From the NCBI RefSeq assembly GCF_000974425.1, contig NZ_CP010429.1, positions 6,030,501-6,094,500 on the forward strand: DNA of 64,000 nucleotides. The letters are read 5' to 3'. The stretch is from Spirosoma radiotolerans (GTDB lineage: Bacteria; Bacteroidota; Bacteroidia; Cytophagales; Spirosomataceae). Of this stretch, positions 1-8,147 are shown one piece after another. The translations under genes were made by a program, and so were the position numbers. The notes under the pieces are model-generated. The model was not told the DNA's origin. It did no database searches and was given only the letters and a program-made list of their open reading frames with translations. How positions within the stretch are numbered: position 1 is the first letter of the stretch; the number at the start of each line of letters is the position of its first letter.

Positions 1-72
1 GCTGGCGTCTGGGTAAACCGGGAACTGATTGAGGAGGGTTTATCCGCTCGCCCTGTACAGGCAATTGGTTGA
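1..72 (+). CDS. C-terminal fragment of an unidentified protein
   Basis: Frame 1 is open from the window edge and ends at TGA (70-72), giving 23 residues ending in LSARPVQAIG. The stretch has normal protein-like composition and lies just ahead of a convergent gene, so it is probably the tail of a plus-strand gene that starts outside the window. Too short to assign a family. Confidence 0.45.
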   Translation, partial: AGVWVNRELIEEGLSARPVQAIG

Positions 73-115
73 GCATCCGAAATCAGACCATCAACCAACC
101 CAGTTTACGGGTCCG

Positions 116-571
116 TTACCGGCGCTTCATCAGGATATAGGCGCCAGCAGTTATCAATCCTCCAAATAGATACCAGCCAACCGTCATAGCGGCCGTGGCC
201 GTTGTGCGGCTGCTGGGCGCCGTTCCTAAACCCATTGGGCCGGGCAGCGCTACGGCACCAACGCCCGCAGCCAGTCCTAAAGCCGCTCCAGTCAGTAACG
301 CATCTTTTGGTTTAGCCAGCCCAATTAAGCTGTAATAGATTGCGTTGGAAACAATATCACCGCCCAATGCCCAGTCATGCAGTTCATCGTCGGCGGGTGG
401 CTCCTCATCAACCTTGTTCATCACTTTTTTGATGGCGCGCATGCCCAGAATGTCGGCACGGGGCGCTTCTGGAATAAACTGACGGGCCGTTTCGTGGAGA
501 GCTGTCAGTGCACAGGCACCCGCCAAACCACTGCCCAGGGATTGCAGGATAGTTTTGTTTATATCGGTCAT
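116..571 (-). CDS. small predicted membrane protein, function unknown
   Basis: A 151-residue protein with about four hydrophobic segments: residues ~12-27 (Gly/Ala-rich), ~73-85, ~91-115 (very Ala/Gly-rich) and ~127-147, ending in a positively charged tail MKRR. A charged loop at ~35-70 contains the acidic stretch DEEPPADDELHD. The layout suggests an inner-membrane protein of the kind often annotated as hypothetical in Spirosoma-like genomes. It is transcribed away from the GH43 gene that starts 60 bp further right, so the two may share a divergent promoter region. No catalytic motif is visible and no function is proposed. Confidence 0.7.
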   Translation of the reverse strand: MTDINKTILQSLGSGLAGACALTALHETARQFIPEAPRADILGMRAIKKVMNKVDEEPPADDELHDWALGGDIVSNAIYYSLIGLAKPKDALLTGAALGLAAGVGAVALPGPMGLGTAPSSRTTATAAMTVGWYLFGGLITAGAYILMKRR

Positions 572-630
572 AGGTGCTTAACTTGTAAGCCTGTGCAAAT
601 GTTAATGACCCTCCTAAACCTGACCATTCC

Positions 631-2478
631 GTGCGATTCCTATTCTCATTTTTCCTGCTGATCGGCATTCTTCTTTTCGGTATCCAGCCAGCAGTTGGGC
701 AGCAGAAACCAAGCGTGGCCCGACCAAGCGTGGCCCGTACGTATTGCAATCCGATGGATATTAGTTATCGGTACAATTTCGAGCAGTTGAATGAAAAGAT
801 TTCTTACCGCTCCGGGGCCGACCCGGTCATTATCAACCACAAAAACGAGTACTACCTTTTTGTAACTATACAGGGTGGCTGGTGGCACTCGAAAGATTTA
901 GTGAACTGGCGGTACATTGTCCCCGACAAATGGCCGATGGAGGATATGTGCGCCCCGGCGGCTCTTTCCGTCCGCGACACGATGTACCTGTTTCAGTCCA
1001 CATTTGAGCAACGCCCTATTTTTTATTCGACAGAACCGGAGAAAGGAAAACTCAAATTTCTGAATCGCTGGATGCCACGTCTACCCAAAGATATTGGCCC
1101 CTGGGACCCGGCCTTGTTCCACGACGATGACACCGACAAATGGTATATGTACTGGGGCTCATCGAACGTATACCCGCTTTTTGGGGCTGAGCTGGACAAA
1201 AAACGCAACCTGACGTATGCCGGAAATAATCCGGCAGAATCGTACAAGGCTATGCTCTGGCTCGATCCGTACAAACATGGCTGGGAACGCTTCGGCCCCA
1301 ATCACTCGGACCCATTCAAGCCATTTATGGAAGGTGCCTGGATGACCAAGTATAAAGGCACTTATTACCTGCAGTACAGCGCTCCGGGCACAGAATACAA
1401 TGTATACGGTAACGGTACCTATGTAAGTAAAGACCCGCTGGGCCCGTTCGAATATGCGCCATACAACCCCATTGCCTACAAACCGGGCGGGTTTGCTACG
1501 GGCTGCGGGCACGGCAACACGTTTCAGGACAATTTCGGTAATTACTGGAACACAGGCACGACCTGGATTGGTCATAACTGGGGCATGGAACGACGTATTG
1601 TGATGAATCCGGCCGGCTTTGACAAAGACAATCAGTTGTTTGTCAACACGCGGTTCGGTGATTTTCCGCACTACCTGGCCACAAAAGCCGGGCAGAATAG
1701 CGACGAACTATTTACAGGCTGGATGCTCCTTTCCTACCGCAAACCAGCGGTTGCTTCGTCTACGTTCAAAGCATCGGCCGTCGATAGCCTGTCGGCCGAT
1801 AAAACGACGGACGAAAATCCGCGAACGTTCTGGGTAGCGGCTCAGAATAAACCCGGCGAAACCCTAACCCTCGACCTGGGTGCCGAACGCGACGTTCGGG
1901 CGGTGCAGGTGGACTACATTGATTATCGCCAAACCATTTATGATTCCGATTCGACGGTGTACACGCAGTTCAAAATACTAACCTCGACGGATAACAAAAA
2001 GTGGACAGTCGTCGCCGACCTGACCGATACGGCAGAACGCAAAGAGCCCAAACGCGACCGGGCCTGCGCTTATATGGAACTGGAAAAACCAGCTCGGGCA
2101 CGCTATGTGCGTTATGAACATGGGTATGTAGCCGGATCGCATTTGGCCATTAATGCGTTTCGGGTATTTGGCAATGGCTTGGGAAAGGCCCCAGCTACCC
2201 CCGCATCCTTAACGGTCAAACGACAGAAAGACCAGCGCAATGCCGATCTTTCCTGGAGCAAAGTGCCGGGCGCAGTGGGCTATAACATACGCTGGGGCAT
2301 TGCTCCTGATAAACTTTATCAAACGTATCAGTTCTGGAACGACCAGCCAAATACATTCGAGTTACGGGCGCTGAATGTTGGCGTACCCTATTACTTTGCC
2401 ATCGAAGCCTTTGACGAAAACGGCGTATCGACATTAAGCAACGTGATTGATGATGGTTCTGGATTAGGCAAGAAGTGA
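631..2478 (+). CDS. secreted glycoside hydrolase family 43 enzyme with discoidin and FN3 domains
   Basis: Hydrolyses arabinose- or xylose-containing side chains of plant polysaccharides, acting outside the cytoplasm. The start is GTG at 631; residues 1-23 form a signal peptide ending near AVGQQ. The five-bladed GH43 catalytic domain occupies ~55-365. The expected three acidic residues are visible: Asp64 in GADPV (base), Asp159 in WDPALF (pKa modulator) and Glu234 in MEGAW (acid). Residues ~370-515 look like an F5/8 type C (discoidin) carbohydrate-binding domain with LTLDLG and ARYVRYE, and ~520-610 like a fibronectin type III domain. A short tandem repeat (PSVARPSVAR) lies just after the signal peptide. 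With the GH127 gene at 5409 it suggests arabinan or arabinoxylan use. Family is firm; substrate is inference. Confidence 0.9.
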   Translation: MRFLFSFFLLIGILLFGIQPAVGQQKPSVARPSVARTYCNPMDISYRYNFEQLNEKISYRSGADPVIINHKNEYYLFVTIQGGWWHSKDLVNWRYIVPDKWPMEDMCAPAALSVRDTMYLFQSTFEQRPIFYSTEPEKGKLKFLNRWMPRLPKDIGPWDPALFHDDDTDKWYMYWGSSNVYPLFGAELDKKRNLTYAGNNPAESYKAMLWLDPYKHGWERFGPNHSDPFKPFMEGAWMTKYKGTYYLQYSAPGTEYNVYGNGTYVSKDPLGPFEYAPYNPIAYKPGGFATGCGHGNTFQDNFGNYWNTGTTWIGHNWGMERRIVMNPAGFDKDNQLFVNTRFGDFPHYLATKAGQNSDELFTGWMLLSYRKPAVASSTFKASAVDSLSADKTTDENPRTFWVAAQNKPGETLTLDLGAERDVRAVQVDYIDYRQTIYDSDSTVYTQFKILTSTDNKKWTVVADLTDTAERKEPKRDRACAYMELEKPARARYVRYEHGYVAGSHLAINAFRVFGNGLGKAPATPASLTVKRQKDQRNADLSWSKVPGAVGYNIRWGIAPDKLYQTYQFWNDQPNTFELRALNVGVPYYFAIEAFDENGVSTLSNVIDDGSGLGKK

Positions 2479-2492
2479 CAGGTGCGGGGATA

Positions 2493-2516
2493 GGCGTGAG
2501 GCTGGAGCCTCGCGCC
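2493..2516. repeat. REP-like palindrome, single hairpin
   Basis: A near-perfect inverted repeat with core GAGGCTGGAGCCTC flanked by GGCGT and GCGCC, directly after the GH43 gene. The same unit forms the outer arms of the larger elements at 3115, 43339, 49549 and 52004. May act as a transcript 3' end stabiliser. Confidence 0.75.
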
Positions 2517-2581
2517 ATCAGCGCCATACTAACGCTAAAGGAACTCATTATCCACAATCCTGGATTTAATACAGAAAGACG

Positions 2582-3091
2582 ATGACACTTTCTTTCCGAA
2601 ACGATCAGCCGGAAGTGGCCATTAACGTCCTTCGGGAAGTTGGCCAATGGCTTGTCGACAATGATCGCGAACTCTGGAATGTTGACGAACTCACCGCTGA
2701 AAACCTGTTGGATGAATACACCACAAACAATCTGTATGTGATGTACGCCGACCAGAACAGCGGAGTGGAGCCAGAACCGGCAGCGGTTTTTATTCTACAA
2801 TGGGAAGACCCGCTTTACTGGCCTGAGGTACCAGCTAACACCTCGGGCTTTATTCACAAACTCGCGATCCGGCGACCGTTCAAGGGACAAAATTTATTCG
2901 CAGAAATCATTAACTTCTGTCGGGAGGAGTGTCTGAAACGCGGTATCAAAACTTTACAGCTCGAAACCGATGCCACGCGGCCCAAGCTGATGCAGTTCTA
3001 CGAACGGTATGGTTTTCAATCAACGTACCAACGCGTTGTTCATGAATTTGGCCAGTCTTTTCTGTGTCAGTTTTATATCCTGACATTTTAA
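2582..3091 (+). CDS. GNAT-family N-acetyltransferase
   Basis: A 169-residue single-domain protein of the GCN5-related acetyltransferase fold, which moves an acetyl group from acetyl-CoA to an amine. Visible are the strand FIHKLAIRRPFKGQNL, which corresponds to motif A although the usual Q/R-x-x-G-x-G/A pyrophosphate loop is represented only by the weaker RRPFKGQN, and the C-terminal helix-strand LMQFYERYGFQ that closes the acetyl-CoA site in the family. The acceptor substrate cannot be told. It stands alone between two palindromic repeats, so it is probably its own transcription unit. Confidence 0.85.
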   Translation: MTLSFRNDQPEVAINVLREVGQWLVDNDRELWNVDELTAENLLDEYTTNNLYVMYADQNSGVEPEPAAVFILQWEDPLYWPEVPANTSGFIHKLAIRRPFKGQNLFAEIINFCREECLKRGIKTLQLETDATRPKLMQFYERYGFQSTYQRVVHEFGQSFLCQFYILTF

Positions 3092-3114
3092 TGAGTGAGG
3101 AGGAATGAAGTTGA

Positions 3115-3249
3115 GATGGCGCGAAGCTCTTGCTTTGTGCCTATTATTACCCGGCCTCCGGCCGGTTTGTTAACAATTGAAAATACCTTCGCTCATGAAC
3201 GGCCAGAGGCCGGATAATAGTGGGCACGAAGCAAGAGCTTCGCGCCATC
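3115..3249. repeat. 135-bp composite REP/BIME-like inverted repeat
   Basis: The outer arms begin GATGGCGCGAAGCTC and end with the complement GAGCTTCGCGCCATC; each arm is itself a hairpin. Inside are two further palindromes of the type CCGGCCTCCGGCCGG and CGGCCAGAGGCCGG next to TATTATT/ATAATA. The centre is an AT-rich 30-nt spacer. Same plan as the elements at 43339-43444 and 52004-52129. Confidence 0.85.
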
Positions 3250-3277
3250 GGTGCCATTAGTTTAGAAACCTTTTTGT

Positions 3278-4537
3278 ATGCCAATCCGCCGGCCTGCCCG
3301 CGATTATCGTTTAGTACATATTTATGCCATTATTTTTATTGATGTCATAGTAGGTTCGGCTGTAGGGCCCATTTTGCCGGAATTTGTCAAGGGCCTGCAA
3401 CGGCCTCAGCTATGGCTGGCAGTGGGTACGGCGCTCTTTCTGGGGATGCAACTGTTCTCGGCACCATTGCTGGGGAAACTATCTGATGGCTATGGCCGAC
3501 GACCTATTTTCATCATTTCGGCAGTTGGTACATTTCTTGCGGACTGCCTGCTGCTGCCGGTCCGGGTCGGTTATTATTTCGCCAACCGGATAAGCGATGG
3601 GACCACAAACGGCATGTACGCCACTGTCCGGTCGGCCATTACGGACATTTCACCCAAAGAAAGCCTGTTTAAAAACCTGGGGATCGAGGGAGCTATTATT
3701 TCGCTTGGCTTTGTGATCGGTCCGGCTGCATCAGGGCTGTTGCTCACAACCTTCGATGTTGTGCAGGGCAGCCAGGCCAGGGTCGTGGCGATTATGGCCG
3801 TTAGCCTGTCGGGCCTGAATATGGTTCTGAGCTGGCTCCTGCGCGAAACCCATCCTAATCCGCCGGGACGGTCCGACGCTTCGGTTGAAACAGCCGCGCT
3901 GAAAACCGAACTGGTTCAAGCACTGAATGTACATACGCTCTGGACACGCCTGCTGGCCAAGGATCGGCAATACAATGGCCTGAAGAAACTGGTCATGATG
4001 CAGTTGGCACTTACGCTCAGCACCGGTTATTATTTCTACTTTGTCACCTTCGTTAGTTTTGGGGCATTACAAATGGATGCCAAGGGTATCTCCTATTTCT
4101 TCATGTATTTTGGCGCGCTGAGCGTCGTCATCAGCTATGTATTTTATACCTACATCGCCGACCGGATCAACCAGCGACGGGGTATTTTCTGGCTTGCGCT
4201 GCTGGGCGTTCCCATTTTAGGTGGCTATGGTCTGGTCGGCACGTCAATGGTTTGGCTGTATGTTCTGGTCACCATCGATTGCCTGACGTTCTCGCTCATT
4301 CAGGGGTTGATTGAGGGGCTGATGGCACAGTTGACGACAGATGAAGACCGGGGCGAAATCTTCGGGACTAACCAGGCCCTGCAAGGGGTAGCCAGTTTTG
4401 TAACAACACTCGTCTTCGGCGGGTTATCTCTGCTCGACTTACGGCTGCCTTTCGTGTGGTTTGCCGCCTGCTTATCGGTGGTGGCGTGGCTGGCCTGGGA
4501 ACGGCACTACATTCCTGGCACACAGATGCGTCAATGA
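3278..4537 (+). CDS. MFS transporter, TetA-like drug exporter group
   Basis: A 419-residue inner-membrane protein with about 12 hydrophobic segments, so a complete major facilitator. The cytoplasmic loop between helices 2 and 3 carries the MFS signature as GKLSDGYGRRP (residues ~66-76), matching the motif-A GxLaDrxGrkp of the TetA/drug:H+ antiporter group, and ITDISPKESLFKNLG resembles the TetA loop after helix 4. The protein probably exports a small hydrophobic compound in exchange for protons. The substrate is unknown and nothing nearby suggests antibiotic resistance. It is followed after 62 bp by a DUF2071 gene on the same strand, so the two may be co-transcribed. Confidence 0.87.
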   Translation: MPIRRPARDYRLVHIYAIIFIDVIVGSAVGPILPEFVKGLQRPQLWLAVGTALFLGMQLFSAPLLGKLSDGYGRRPIFIISAVGTFLADCLLLPVRVGYYFANRISDGTTNGMYATVRSAITDISPKESLFKNLGIEGAIISLGFVIGPAASGLLLTTFDVVQGSQARVVAIMAVSLSGLNMVLSWLLRETHPNPPGRSDASVETAALKTELVQALNVHTLWTRLLAKDRQYNGLKKLVMMQLALTLSTGYYFYFVTFVSFGALQMDAKGISYFFMYFGALSVVISYVFYTYIADRINQRRGIFWLALLGVPILGGYGLVGTSMVWLYVLVTIDCLTFSLIQGLIEGLMAQLTTDEDRGEIFGTNQALQGVASFVTTLVFGGLSLLDLRLPFVWFAACLSVVAWLAWERHYIPGTQMRQ

Positions 4538-4599
4538 AGGAGAAACTATTCAGGCCATCTCCACACACGCATCCGTTTCCGTATTAACAACCGTTCTGA

Positions 4600-5319
4600 A
4601 TGGCTACTACCTTTTTAAGCGCCGAGTGGCGAAACCTGATCTTTGCCAACTACGCCCTGAATCGGAGCGTATTGGAGCCGCTGGTTCCCTATGGCACCGA
4701 GCTGGACGAATTTAATGGTATTTGTTACGGAAGCCTGGTCGGGTTTTATTTCCAGCGGGTGAAATTATTGGGCCGTATACCGGTGCCCTTTCACACGGAA
4801 TTTGAAGAGTTCAATCTTCGTTTTTATGTTCGACGCAAAACCGAGACCGGCTGGAAACGAGGTGTTGTTTTTGTTAAAGAGATTGTCCCCAAATTAGCTA
4901 TTTCGCTGGTGGCCAATACACTTTACGGCGAACCGTATGCAACCCACCCGATGCGCCACCGTTGGGAAACCGACGGGCAAACACAGCATATTCGCTACGA
5001 ATGGGAAGTCGGCTCAACCTGGAATCACATTGAGGTAAACGCCGATCAACAGGGGCACCCGTTGGTAGCCGACGGTGAAGAGGCCTTCATTACGGAGCAT
5101 TATTGGGGCTATACCCGTCGGGGCGTCCATCGTACTTCGGAGTATGAAGTCGTACATCCGACCTGGTCAATCTTCCCCGTAAATACTTACGACGTGCATT
5201 GCGATATAGAGCAATTGTACGGCCGCCAGTTTGCGCCCTTTTTCGAGCAACCGCCCCGTTCGATCTTTCTCGCCGATGGTTCAGCCGTGACGATAAAGTC
5301 AGGGGCAGCGGTTGTCTGA
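4600..5319 (+). CDS. DUF2071 (YqjF-like) protein
   Basis: A 239-residue cytoplasmic protein of the YqjF/DUF2071 family. The N-terminal FLSAEWRNLIFANYALNRSV followed by LEPLVPYGTELDEFNG corresponds to the family's typical W-x-x-L-x-x-x-N-Y start and 'L-x-x-x-x-P-x-G-x-x-L' block, and FNLRFYVRR...GVVFVKEIVP is the conserved central strand region. The family has no established biochemical role; structural relatives are START-like lipid-binding folds. It follows the MFS gene on the same strand with 62 bp between. No membrane segment or signal peptide is seen. Confidence 0.85.
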   Translation: MATTFLSAEWRNLIFANYALNRSVLEPLVPYGTELDEFNGICYGSLVGFYFQRVKLLGRIPVPFHTEFEEFNLRFYVRRKTETGWKRGVVFVKEIVPKLAISLVANTLYGEPYATHPMRHRWETDGQTQHIRYEWEVGSTWNHIEVNADQQGHPLVADGEEAFITEHYWGYTRRGVHRTSEYEVVHPTWSIFPVNTYDVHCDIEQLYGRQFAPFFEQPPRSIFLADGSAVTIKSGAAVV

Positions 5320-5362
5320 TGATCAGGCTACTACTCCTCGGTCTGTGTCCTCACGGACCGTA

Positions 5363-5405
5363 TACCCGAATGGTGCCAGGCCAGAGCCTGGCGCCATTCG
5401 GGTAT
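5363..5405. repeat. REP-like hairpin between convergent genes
   Basis: Perfect-looking stem from TACCCGAATGG through TGCCAGG, loop CCAGAG, to CCTGGCGCCATTCGGGTA. It sits between the 3' end of the DUF2071 gene and the 3' end of the GH127 gene and probably ends transcription or stabilises both 3' ends. The CCAGG/CCTGGCGCCAT core is a variant of the unit at 2493. Confidence 0.75.
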
Positions 5406-5408
5406 GCG

Positions 5409-7463
5409 CTAATCCCTTTTTCGCAATACGGGGAACTGAGAAATTCGAAGCGTCGTACAACCGTATGGAACCAGAATAACCTCCTCTTCCTCTTTTTCGG
5501 TCACCATACCATAAGTGATGCTGTAAGGAATGGGACCTGCCATTTCGTTGTACAATTGCCAGGAGGGGATTCGCCGGGCTTTCAGGCGGATTTCGCTGGG
5601 TACATTTTCCAGATTCCACGGATAGTTAGCCACTTGTTTGGCCTGCGTTACCTTAATGGACTGCTCCATTTTAGCATCCGGAACATCTACCAGTCCGTAG
5701 TTCCAGGGCGTGGTGGGGCGAACTTCAAAATATTGTTTTCCATAATCGATAGGGTCCTTGTCGTTAACCACTTTTTTCCATTCTTCCCCTACTTTAAGTG
5801 CATAGGTCAACGGGCCGCGCTCTACCGAGATTGAATTCTCGTACCACTGATTTTTGAAGACGTGCATGGGTAATGAAAGCTCTACAACATCGCCTGATTT
5901 CCACTCACGGGATACCACAATAATTTGATTACCAGCCGACTCCTTCCAGCGTTTACCATTTACAGAAACAGTCGCTTTTGCACACCAGGCGGGAATTCGC
6001 AGGTGAAAGGGAAACGCAACCGACTTTACTTTTTCATCGGTTGTCAATGTAAACTTTATAGTTTCGCGGAATGGGTAGTCTGTCTCCTCCACAAATTTTA
6101 CTTCTGTACCATTTCCCACAAACGCCCTGACCTCGCTGGGCGAATACAACAAGGCTGCCAGCCCCCTGTCAGGTCGCCCCGGCGCACCGGTAGCATACCA
6201 GAGGTTCTGGGTAAACTTGGGCCAGCCCTGATGCATGTTCGAAGTGCAGCAGGGATAGCCGGTGAGCAAACCGATGCACCCATCCGTGCCACCGTGATTG
6301 ACATCAAAATTCCGGATGTGGCGCGTAAGCTGTACCTGATTAGCCTGCTGAAAATACTGGCGACCCATAAAATCGTCGCTAATCTGCGCGGGCAGGGCGT
6401 TGAACGCGATTTTTTCCAACTGGTCGGCGTAGGCAACACCGCCTGTAATACCGAGCATACTTTCCAGGCTGAACATCATTTCCACAGCCGTGCACAATTC
6501 TGATCCCTGCGTCGGGTTGTTGCCGTGCAGTGCTTCGTCGCCCCCGTACAAACCGTGCGCCATGCCATTGTATCGGCGAATATCGGCCATGCCCTTGTTG
6601 ACTGCCTGTAAGTATTTCGGGTCGGCATGGTGCTGGTAATAAATGAGTGGTTCCTTAATGCCCTGGGCCAGATTCACGCAGTGTATACTTCCCTCCTGCG
6701 ATAAGAAATTGGTATTCAGAAAGCCATCCGTATAATCAAACGTTTGCTTATGCAGCAGATCAGCCAGTTTGAGCAGGAAAGCATCACCCGTTATGTTGTA
6801 TAGCCAGTAAACGACCATCAGGTTATCACCACCCCGGTAGCGTGCCCAGAATGTCCAATGGTCGAGCGGATGAATCGGTAGCTGTTGCAACTGGTATTTG
6901 AAATAACGAGTCATCAAGCTGATCACCCGCTGATCGCCGGTTGCGGAATAATATTGCTTCAGGATTTTAAGCATCACCATCTTAGGCCACCAATCCTGAC
7001 AGTTGTCGCGTTGAACACCGGCTTCCTGGGGGTAGTCTTTCAGGGGGCCGAAATAGCCATTAGGCTGTTGGCTGGCAATGGCCCATTCTACCCAGGGTTT
7101 GGTTTTGGCAATCAGTTCCTGATCATCCAGCAGGTAGGCCAGCGGCAACAGCCCATCAATCCAGTAGGGCCCACGCTCCCACTGATCGCCATCTCCACCG
7201 AGCCAGCCATTGCGCGGGCCCATCACAAGCGGATACAGTTCGTCAAGATGACCCGAAGCTCCATTTTTTTGCCGAACCAGCATTTCCTTTAACCAGCCCT
7301 GTGCTTTGATAGCCCCTAAAGGTAATTCGATATAGGGATTGGGCCGCAGGGGTTTGCGGTTGTTGATGTACCCCGCAAATGGGTTTTTCTTTATGGCTTC
7401 AGGCTGAGCATGGGCATGGTTGACAATGGCAAAACAAATCAGCAACAGAGAAATTATTCGCAT
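5409..7463 (-). CDS. secreted GH127-type beta-L-arabinofuranosidase
   Basis: Removes beta-L-arabinofuranosyl residues from plant glycans or hydroxyproline-linked arabinans in the periplasm or outside. Residues 1-19 are a signal peptide (MRIISLLLICFAIVNHAHA). The former DUF1680 (alpha/alpha)6 barrel follows, with DQWERGPYWIDGLLPLAYL near residue 94. The zinc-thiolate centre known from the family is complete: Glu322 and Cys324 in SELCTAVEM and Cys405-Cys406 in GYPCCTSNMH, where the first Cys of the CC pair is the family nucleophile. Glu310 in GGDEALHG is a candidate acid/base. Length (684) fits GH127/GH146. It ends with TAG inside the repeat region. It faces the GH43 side of the cluster, consistent with arabinan degradation. 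Confidence 0.9.
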   Translation of the reverse strand: MRIISLLLICFAIVNHAHAQPEAIKKNPFAGYINNRKPLRPNPYIELPLGAIKAQGWLKEMLVRQKNGASGHLDELYPLVMGPRNGWLGGDGDQWERGPYWIDGLLPLAYLLDDQELIAKTKPWVEWAIASQQPNGYFGPLKDYPQEAGVQRDNCQDWWPKMVMLKILKQYYSATGDQRVISLMTRYFKYQLQQLPIHPLDHWTFWARYRGGDNLMVVYWLYNITGDAFLLKLADLLHKQTFDYTDGFLNTNFLSQEGSIHCVNLAQGIKEPLIYYQHHADPKYLQAVNKGMADIRRYNGMAHGLYGGDEALHGNNPTQGSELCTAVEMMFSLESMLGITGGVAYADQLEKIAFNALPAQISDDFMGRQYFQQANQVQLTRHIRNFDVNHGGTDGCIGLLTGYPCCTSNMHQGWPKFTQNLWYATGAPGRPDRGLAALLYSPSEVRAFVGNGTEVKFVEETDYPFRETIKFTLTTDEKVKSVAFPFHLRIPAWCAKATVSVNGKRWKESAGNQIIVVSREWKSGDVVELSLPMHVFKNQWYENSISVERGPLTYALKVGEEWKKVVNDKDPIDYGKQYFEVRPTTPWNYGLVDVPDAKMEQSIKVTQAKQVANYPWNLENVPSEIRLKARRIPSWQLYNEMAGPIPYSITYGMVTEKEEEEVILVPYGCTTLRISQFPVLRKRD

Positions 7464-7608
7464 AAACGGCGCGTTGGTCAGGGGCTACAATAAGGGCAGT
7501 TCCGGCAAATTATACTCCGTTCAGATCAGCTACTCGCTCGCCCGATAGCCCGACTTGCAAACTCGCGTTCCAGACTGTAGCTTTAACGGTATTCCTACCC
7601 CAATTTCT

Positions 7609-8142
7609 ATGCGTCCCGTTTCGCTCCTGATCCTGCTTTTGCTGGCAGGCCTGACAAGTTGCCAGTCCAGTTCCCAGCCCGAGCCGGTCCAATACAGTGT
7701 GCCGACAGAGGTAGAACTTTTTGTTAAATCATTTCGGGACGAAGCAAAAAAACGAAACAATCCCGTTTCAACGAATAACCTGATTATTACCTTCGGAACG
7801 GCCGTAGGCGAGGATATTTGTGGCGAGTGCCAGTTAGAAAATGGAAAAACACCCCGTATCACGCTTAACAGCGATGCGTTTTGCTGGCAGCAAGCCAGTC
7901 AGTATGAACGGGAGTGTCTGGTTTTTCATGAGCTTGGGCACTGCCTGCTCACAAGGGCACACAAAACAGACAAATTCCCGAATGGAGCCTTTGCCAGTCT
8001 GATGAATCCCAACGATGTGACCGTCTATGCCACTTGCCGCTACCCAATTGGTAATGATGATTGCGACAGACGCCCGCGCCGGGACTATTACATCGATGAG
8101 CTTTTCGATGCCGGCACTCCAACACCCGCATGGGGTAAATAA
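7609..8142 (+). CDS. lipoprotein with HExxH metallopeptidase-like motif
   Basis: The start at ATG 7609 is preferred because it gives a clean lipoprotein signal, MRPVSLLILLLLAGLTSCQ, with lipobox LTSC; the longer frame from 7555 adds an implausible leader. The mature part (~160 residues) contains FHELGHCLLTRAH, an HExxH zinc-binding motif with a later His seven residues on, and SLMNP, which resembles the Met-turn of metzincins. The spacing (HExxH-x6-H) is one longer than the classical metzincin HExxHxxGxxH, so family membership is uncertain. Four Cys in ICGECQ and CRYPIGNDDC could form disulfides. Probably a membrane-anchored zinc protease of unknown substrate. Confidence 0.75.
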   Translation: MRPVSLLILLLLAGLTSCQSSSQPEPVQYSVPTEVELFVKSFRDEAKKRNNPVSTNNLIITFGTAVGEDICGECQLENGKTPRITLNSDAFCWQQASQYERECLVFHELGHCLLTRAHKTDKFPNGAFASLMNPNDVTVYATCRYPIGNDDCDRRPRRDYYIDELFDAGTPTPAWGK

Positions 8143-8147
8143 TCGAT

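Noticed and set aside
5199-5834. Long plus-strand open frame over the GH127 gene end
   Set aside because: Antisense shadow of the GH127 gene and the DUF2071 tail; runs through a REP-like hairpin and has no domain.
7609-8142. Classical metzincin HExxHxxGxxH in the lipoprotein
   Set aside because: The third His is one residue too far and the Gly is absent, so only a general HExxH metallopeptidase-like label is used.
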